From assembly GCA_036501535.1 (NCBI GenBank), contig DASYAE010000295.1, forward strand, positions 1 through 64,000: DNA of 64,000 nt, given 5' to 3'. A program made the translations under genes and the position numbers. The notes beneath the pieces were generated by a model. It searched no databases, was not told the origin of the DNA, and worked only from the letters and a program-made list of their open reading frames with translations. The DNA is from DASYAE01 sp036501535 (lineage in GTDB: Bacteria > Actinomycetota > Actinomycetes > Streptomycetales > Catenulisporaceae). Below, one piece after another: positions 60,565 through 64,000 of the stretch. Position 1 is the stretch's first letter. Each line of letters starts with the position of its first letter.

Positions 60565-61461
60565 TCAGTGATGGTGGTGCGAGGGCGAGGAGTCCGAACT
60601 GCTCGATCCCGAACCGCTGTGGTGGTGCACGGCCGAGGCTATGGAAGCGGCGACCGCGGCCTGCGTGGCCGCGTGCACTGCGGCGTTCGTCGCCGCGTGT
60701 GCCGCGGCTTGAGCCGCCTGGGAGAAGGCGTGGACGTGACCCGGGCCGGCCGGGAAGCCGTGTTCGCGCATTCCGCCGTCTTGCGGCGACGCGTCCTGAA
60801 CCGACTGCGCCGCTCCGGGGTGATGCGGGAACAGCAGGTTCGGATCCACCTGGTTCCCCGCCAGGGACACCGACGCGCCGCCGCGGCCGGCACCTGCGGA
60901 CCGTGCGAGCACCGCGAGTCGCACGCGCAGCCCCTTGTTCTGCGCGCCGGGGTAGAACCAGTCCCCCATCCCGGCCACGTAAAGCAGCCCGGCCAGGGCG
61001 AACGCCTGCGGCGGCTGGTCGCCCGCGCCGATCACGGCGGCGTGGACCCGGGAGGCGACGGCGTGGAACCGGCTCGGGTCCGCCAGCCGGTATCCCGGCC
61101 GCTTGACCAGGCCCAGCAGCCTGACCTGCTCCTCGATCAGCAGGCCCGCGGCGTGCATGCGGTCGAAGTAGGCCGAGACGAACCCGCCCGGGAGGTCGGC
61201 CATCCACGAGCGGACCGGCATGCCGCCGGCGCCCGCGAGCACGGACAGCCGCTCGTCCAGCGCCGCGTGGCCGACCGGCGCCGGATCCAGCAGCCTGATC
61301 TGGGTGCCCGCGACCAGCACGCGGCCGGCGATGGTCAGGTCGACCAGCTCGGCACCGCGCAGCGCCTGACGCACGGTCAGCGAGAGATTGCCGGTGTTGG
61401 GGCCGAGGCGCGGTTTGAGCCCCACGGCCAGGATGATCAGGTCCTCCCCCAAGGTTGTCAT
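60565..61461 (-). CDS. GPP34 (GOLPH3-like) phosphoprotein with His-rich tail
   Basis: A 298-residue protein. ATG 61461 gives the family start MTTLGEDLIILAVGL. Conserved parts include LRGAELVDLTIAGRVLVAG, the insert HAALDERLSVLAG, GLLIEEQVRLLGLVKRPGYRLADPS and VAVLARSAGAG-like LAVLARSAGAG. Eukaryotic GOLPH3 binds phosphatidylinositol-4-phosphate; bacterial members are abundant in actinomycetes with unknown role. The last about 50 residues are unusual: Ala/His repeats and a His-rich end (HHH, then SPSHHHH) that could bind metal. Confidence 0.85.
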   Translation of the reverse strand: MTTLGEDLIILAVGLKPRLGPNTGNLSLTVRQALRGAELVDLTIAGRVLVAGTQIRLLDPAPVGHAALDERLSVLAGAGGMPVRSWMADLPGGFVSAYFDRMHAAGLLIEEQVRLLGLVKRPGYRLADPSRFHAVASRVHAAVIGAGDQPPQAFALAGLLYVAGMGDWFYPGAQNKGLRVRLAVLARSAGAGRGGASVSLAGNQVDPNLLFPHHPGAAQSVQDASPQDGGMREHGFPAGPGHVHAFSQAAQAAAHAATNAAVHAATQAAVAASIASAVHHHSGSGSSSSDSSPSHHHH

Positions 61462-61598
61462 GAGGCTTACGGTAGCTCCGGCCCGGTCCGGCCGGGGGCC
61501 TTTCGTCACAGGTCCGCACTTAAGGGCATTGCCGACAGCCCGCAGGTGCGCACACGCAGTCACGCTCGGATAAGGGCTTGCCCGCAGCGCGCGCCTCG

Positions 61599-61621
61599 CT
61601 TATCGTCACTCTGACGCTAAG
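61599..61621. promoter_or_regulatory. Candidate NrtR-like operator upstream of pnuC
   Basis: CTTATCGTCA (61599-61608) and TGACGCTAAG (61612-61621) form an imperfect palindrome (9 of 10 bases) with a CTC spacer, ending 16 bases before the pnuC start. Its TA..GTCA-N3-TGAC..TA layout resembles NrtR sites that control NAD genes in actinobacteria. The assignment is inferred. Confidence 0.5.
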
Positions 61622-61637
61622 TGGAGGGAGGGGCCCG

Positions 61638-62333
61638 ATGTCCTTGTCTGCGTCCTTGTCCGCGTCCTTCTCCTTGGGACACCTGCTCGGGGAGATCACC
61701 GCGCCGCTCAACGTGGTGCTGTTCACCTTCGGCCGGGACGGGGTGACCTGGGCCGAGCTGCTCGGCTTCGCCACCGGCGCGGTCGGGGTGTGGCTGACCG
61801 TGCGGTTCAACATCTGGAACTTCCCGATCGGCATCGCCAACAACGTCTTCTTCCTGGTGCTGTTCTGGACCGCCCGGCTCTACGCCGACGCCTCGCTGCA
61901 GATCGTCTACCTCGTGCTCGGCTTCCTCGGCTGGTGGGAGTGGCTGCACGGGGGCGAGCGGCGCGGGAAGCGGGTGATGGCGCACGCCGGGCGGCTCGGC
62001 CTGGCCGTGCCGTTGGCGCTGGTCGTCCCGGCCACGTGGGGCCTGACGCTGCTGCTGCGCGCCGCGCACGACATCGCGCCGTTCTGGGACGCGCTGACCA
62101 CCGCGCTCTCGCTGGCCGCGCAGTGGCTGCTCAACCTGAAGAAGTTCGAGAACTGGTTCCTGTGGATGGCGGCCGACGTCATCTACGTGCCGCTCTACTT
62201 CGTCAAGGCGCTCGATCTGACCGGCATCGTCTACGTGCTCTTCCTCACCATGTGCGTGCTGGGCCTGCGCGCCTGGCGGGCCGAGATGGCGGCCCGGTCC
62301 GGCCTCGAGCGACCGGCTGCGGTGACGGCGTGA
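61638..62333 (+). CDS. pnuC: PnuC-family nicotinamide mononucleotide/riboside transporter
   Basis: A 231-residue membrane protein. ATG 61638 has GGAGGGAGGGG upstream. About seven helices are predicted. Hallmarks of PnuC are WLTVRFNIWNFPIGIANNVFF in parts, QIVYLVLGFLGWWEW and WFLWMAADVIYVPLYF, the aromatic motifs that line the substrate path. PnuC proteins carry out facilitated diffusion of nicotinamide riboside, driven by phosphorylation. The partner NadR-like gene starts on this gene's stop (GTGA), so uptake and trapping are coupled. Confidence 0.93.
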   Translation: MSLSASLSASFSLGHLLGEITAPLNVVLFTFGRDGVTWAELLGFATGAVGVWLTVRFNIWNFPIGIANNVFFLVLFWTARLYADASLQIVYLVLGFLGWWEWLHGGERRGKRVMAHAGRLGLAVPLALVVPATWGLTLLLRAAHDIAPFWDALTTALSLAAQWLLNLKKFENWFLWMAADVIYVPLYFVKALDLTGIVYVLFLTMCVLGLRAWRAEMAARSGLERPAAVTA

Positions 62334-63487
62334 GCGGCGTGAGCGGCCACGCGGACTTCGCGCACGGACTGGTGATCGGCAAGTTCTACCCGCCGCATCC
62401 CGGTCACCACTTCCTGATCCGCACCGCGGCGCAGTCCTGCCGGCGCGTGACGGTCGTCGTCATGGCCGCGGCGGTCGAGTCGATCCCGCTGGACGAGCGG
62501 GTGCGCTGGCTGCGCGAGGCGTTCCGGGACAAGGAGGGCGTCGCCGTCCAGGGCGTCGAGGACGACCACGAGATCGACTTCGAGAGCGCGGAGGCCTGGT
62601 CCGCGCACGTCACGCTGATGCGCGCCGGAGTGGATCAGGGCCCGCATGCGTCGGTGCCGGTGGACGCGGTGTTCTGCTCGGAGCCCTACGGCGCCGAGCT
62701 CGCCCGGCGGTTCGACGCGGCGGAGGTGCGGCTCGACCCGGCCCGCGCGACGTTCGCCGTCTCCGGCACGAAGGTCCGCTCGGACCCGGTCGCCGCCTGG
62801 CCGCTGCTCGAGCCGCCGGTGCGCGGCTGGCTGGCCAGGCGGGTCGTGGTGCTGGGCGCCGAGTCGACCGGGACGACCACGCTGGCCGGCGACCTGGCCG
62901 ACGCGCTGCGGGCGCGCGGCGGTCCGCACGCCATGACCCGCTGCGTGCCGGAGTACGGCAGGGAGCTGACGGTCGCGAAGCTCGCCGTGCTGCGGGGGCG
63001 GCTCGCCAGGCAGGCAGACCTGAGCCGCGAACCCGCGCCGGAGCCGGAGCCGTCGATCCTCGACCTGGTCTGGACCGACGCGGACTTCGAGCTCGTGGCC
63101 GCGCAGCAGTGCGCCGACGAGGACCACGACGCGGCGCTCGGCGGCCCGATCCTGGTCTGCGACACCGACGCGCTCGCCACGACCGTCTGGCAGGAGCGTT
63201 ACGTGGGCGCCGCGACCGACCCGGTCCGCGCCGTCGCCGCCGCGATGAAGCCGCGCGCGCTCTACATCCTGACCGGGCACGAGGGCGTGCCGTTCGAGGA
63301 CGACGGAATGCGCGACGGCGAGCACCTGCGGCCGTGGATGACCGGCCGGTTCCGTGAGTTGCTGGCCGACCGGCCGGTGCCGTGGATCGAGGTGGCGGGC
63401 GACCGGCCGGCCCGGCTGCGGCAGGCGCTGGCCGCCGTCGACGCGCTGCTCGCCGAGGGATGGGGCCTGGCCGATCCGCTGGGCTGA
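62330..63487 (+). CDS. nadR: NadR-like bifunctional NMN adenylyltransferase / ribosylnicotinamide kinase
   Basis: A 385-residue protein from GTG 62330. The N-terminal nucleotidyltransferase has GKFYPPHPGHHFLI (H23, H26) and the closing VSGTKVRSDP (144-153). The C-terminal kinase has a P-loop GAESTGTTTLAGDL (from 176) where a Thr replaces the usual Lys of GKS/T, as in other actinobacterial members. It also has VPEYGREL, VCDTDALATTVW and a GHEGVPFEDDGMRDGE lid-like segment. No HTH domain is present, unlike enterobacterial NadR. It phosphorylates nicotinamide riboside and forms NAD. Confidence 0.9.
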   Translation: MSGVSGHADFAHGLVIGKFYPPHPGHHFLIRTAAQSCRRVTVVVMAAAVESIPLDERVRWLREAFRDKEGVAVQGVEDDHEIDFESAEAWSAHVTLMRAGVDQGPHASVPVDAVFCSEPYGAELARRFDAAEVRLDPARATFAVSGTKVRSDPVAAWPLLEPPVRGWLARRVVVLGAESTGTTTLAGDLADALRARGGPHAMTRCVPEYGRELTVAKLAVLRGRLARQADLSREPAPEPEPSILDLVWTDADFELVAAQQCADEDHDAALGGPILVCDTDALATTVWQERYVGAATDPVRAVAAAMKPRALYILTGHEGVPFEDDGMRDGEHLRPWMTGRFRELLADRPVPWIEVAGDRPARLRQALAAVDALLAEGWGLADPLG

Positions 63488-63518
63488 CGAGGTTTGTCAG
63501 CTTTATGGCTTTGTGGCT

Positions 63519-64000
63519 TTATGTTCTGCTCTGGTCGACCGCGTCGCGGTAGAGGGCGAAGACGTCCGGGCCGAAGACGGACGAGTAGGAGAAGGCGGGG
63601 ATGTCGCCACCCTCCTCGTATCCGCCGACCACCCCGACGACGTGGTCCGTGCCGGTCTCGATCCAGGGGCCGCCGCTGGTGCCGTCCTGGAAGTTCGGCC
63701 CGGCGAAGCCGGAGTAGAGCTCTGACACGCCGTCGACGGTCTCGACCTCCTTGACCGCCTGGCTGTGGCAGATGATCGGAGCGTTGCCGTCCGGGTCGTA
63801 CACGACCTGGTTGTAGCCGAGGACCGTGACGTCCCGCGGCAGGTGCGTCGCGGAGAGCGCGAGGCCGCCGGCAACGCGCTGGATGCTCCTGCCCTCGACC
63901 GGATCGATGGTCAGCAGGGCGTAGTCGTCCAGCGGATTGTGGCTGGAGACCCAGCCCGCGTCGACGCTGATGGACCGGACATACCAGACCCCGTAGCCGG
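63519..64000 (-). CDS. Trypsin-like serine protease, C-terminal part (runs off window)
   Basis: About 160 C-terminal residues of an S1-family peptidase; the start lies beyond the window. Visible are the catalytic Asp of NPLDDYALLTI, the nucleophile of GTSGGPW and the conserved GYNQVVYDPDG and VVGVVGGYEEGG strands. The pattern suits the glutamyl endopeptidase/trypsin-like group. Export is likely for this family but cannot be seen. It is convergent with nadR. Confidence 0.85.
   Translation of the reverse strand, partial: GYGVWYVRSISVDAGWVSSHNPLDDYALLTIDPVEGRSIQRVAGGLALSATHLPRDVTVLGYNQVVYDPDGNAPIICHSQAVKEVETVDGVSELYSGFAGPNFQDGTSGGPWIETGTDHVVGVVGGYEEGGDIPAFSYSSVFGPDVFALYRDAVDQSRT

Noticed and set aside
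1..64000. tRNA genes, rRNA, CRISPR arrays, insertion sequences, prophage genes
   Set aside because: None could be supported by reading the sequence; a covariance-model scan would be needed to exclude small RNAs.

Overview
This is GC-rich DNA with almost wall-to-wall genes, strong G/C bias at third codon positions, frequent GTG/TTG starts and many ATGA/GTGA start-stop overlaps. With an ergothioneine cluster, HelD, GPP34, roadblock proteins, DUF222-HNH and WXG100-like genes, it points to a filamentous or streptomycete-like actinomycete (Actinomycetota). I cannot name the genus. No rRNA, tRNA, CRISPR array, transposase or integrase was seen.

Layout. 1-5.5 kb: a broken DUF222/HNH gene, a secreted repeat protein, a membrane Ser/Thr kinase with a DFC in place of DFG, and a ROK repressor divergent from a HAD phosphatase. 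5.5-11.3 kb: a small membrane ORF, a two-component pair (HisKA_3 kinase and LuxR-type regulator), HelD, and a broken DinB-like gene. 11.3-17 kb: a KAP-type P-loop NTPase with two receiver-like domains, a FtsX/MacB-type ABC exporter with an ArsR-like regulator, and Dps. 17.5-20.4 kb: two divergent roadblock genes (one frameshifted) and a K+ channel-like protein with two TrkA-N domains.

20.5-33.6 kb is the most striking block: five same-strand genes, four of the junctions overlapping or close, encoding a DUF4132 protein, a 1705-residue protein of unknown family, a MoxR-type AAA+ ATPase, a DUF5682-VWA fusion and a SWIM zinc-finger protein. It resembles the Escherichia coli yehI/L/M/P/Q neighbourhood and the MoxR-VWA logic proposed for some conflict systems. 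It ends at a strong hairpin terminator. I regard it as the best candidate for a poorly described system.

34-44.3 kb: a proline-rich protein with an ECF sigma/anti-sigma pair, a THUMP-like methyltransferase, two surface proteins, an LLM oxidoreductase, a WXG100-like/NPCBM-like pair, and a MarR repressor divergent from a VOC protein over two matching palindromes. 44.3-50.5 kb: a LacI-GH51-solute-binding-protein-permease-permease operon for arabinose-containing oligosaccharides. 51-55.4 kb: egtA-egtB-egtC-egtD for ergothioneine, without egtE. 55.7-64 kb: DoxX, a broken hydrolase beside a tandem DUF3887 protein, a regulator, DUF3291, Gfo/Idh/MocA and GPP34 proteins, a pnuC-nadR NAD-salvage operon under a likely operator, and the end of a serine protease.

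Three plus-strand genes (near 446, 11292 and 57183) are cut off at their 3' ends right beside the end of an intact minus-strand gene. In two of the three a terminator-like hairpin sits at the junction. This suggests repeated insertion or replacement of small gene blocks.
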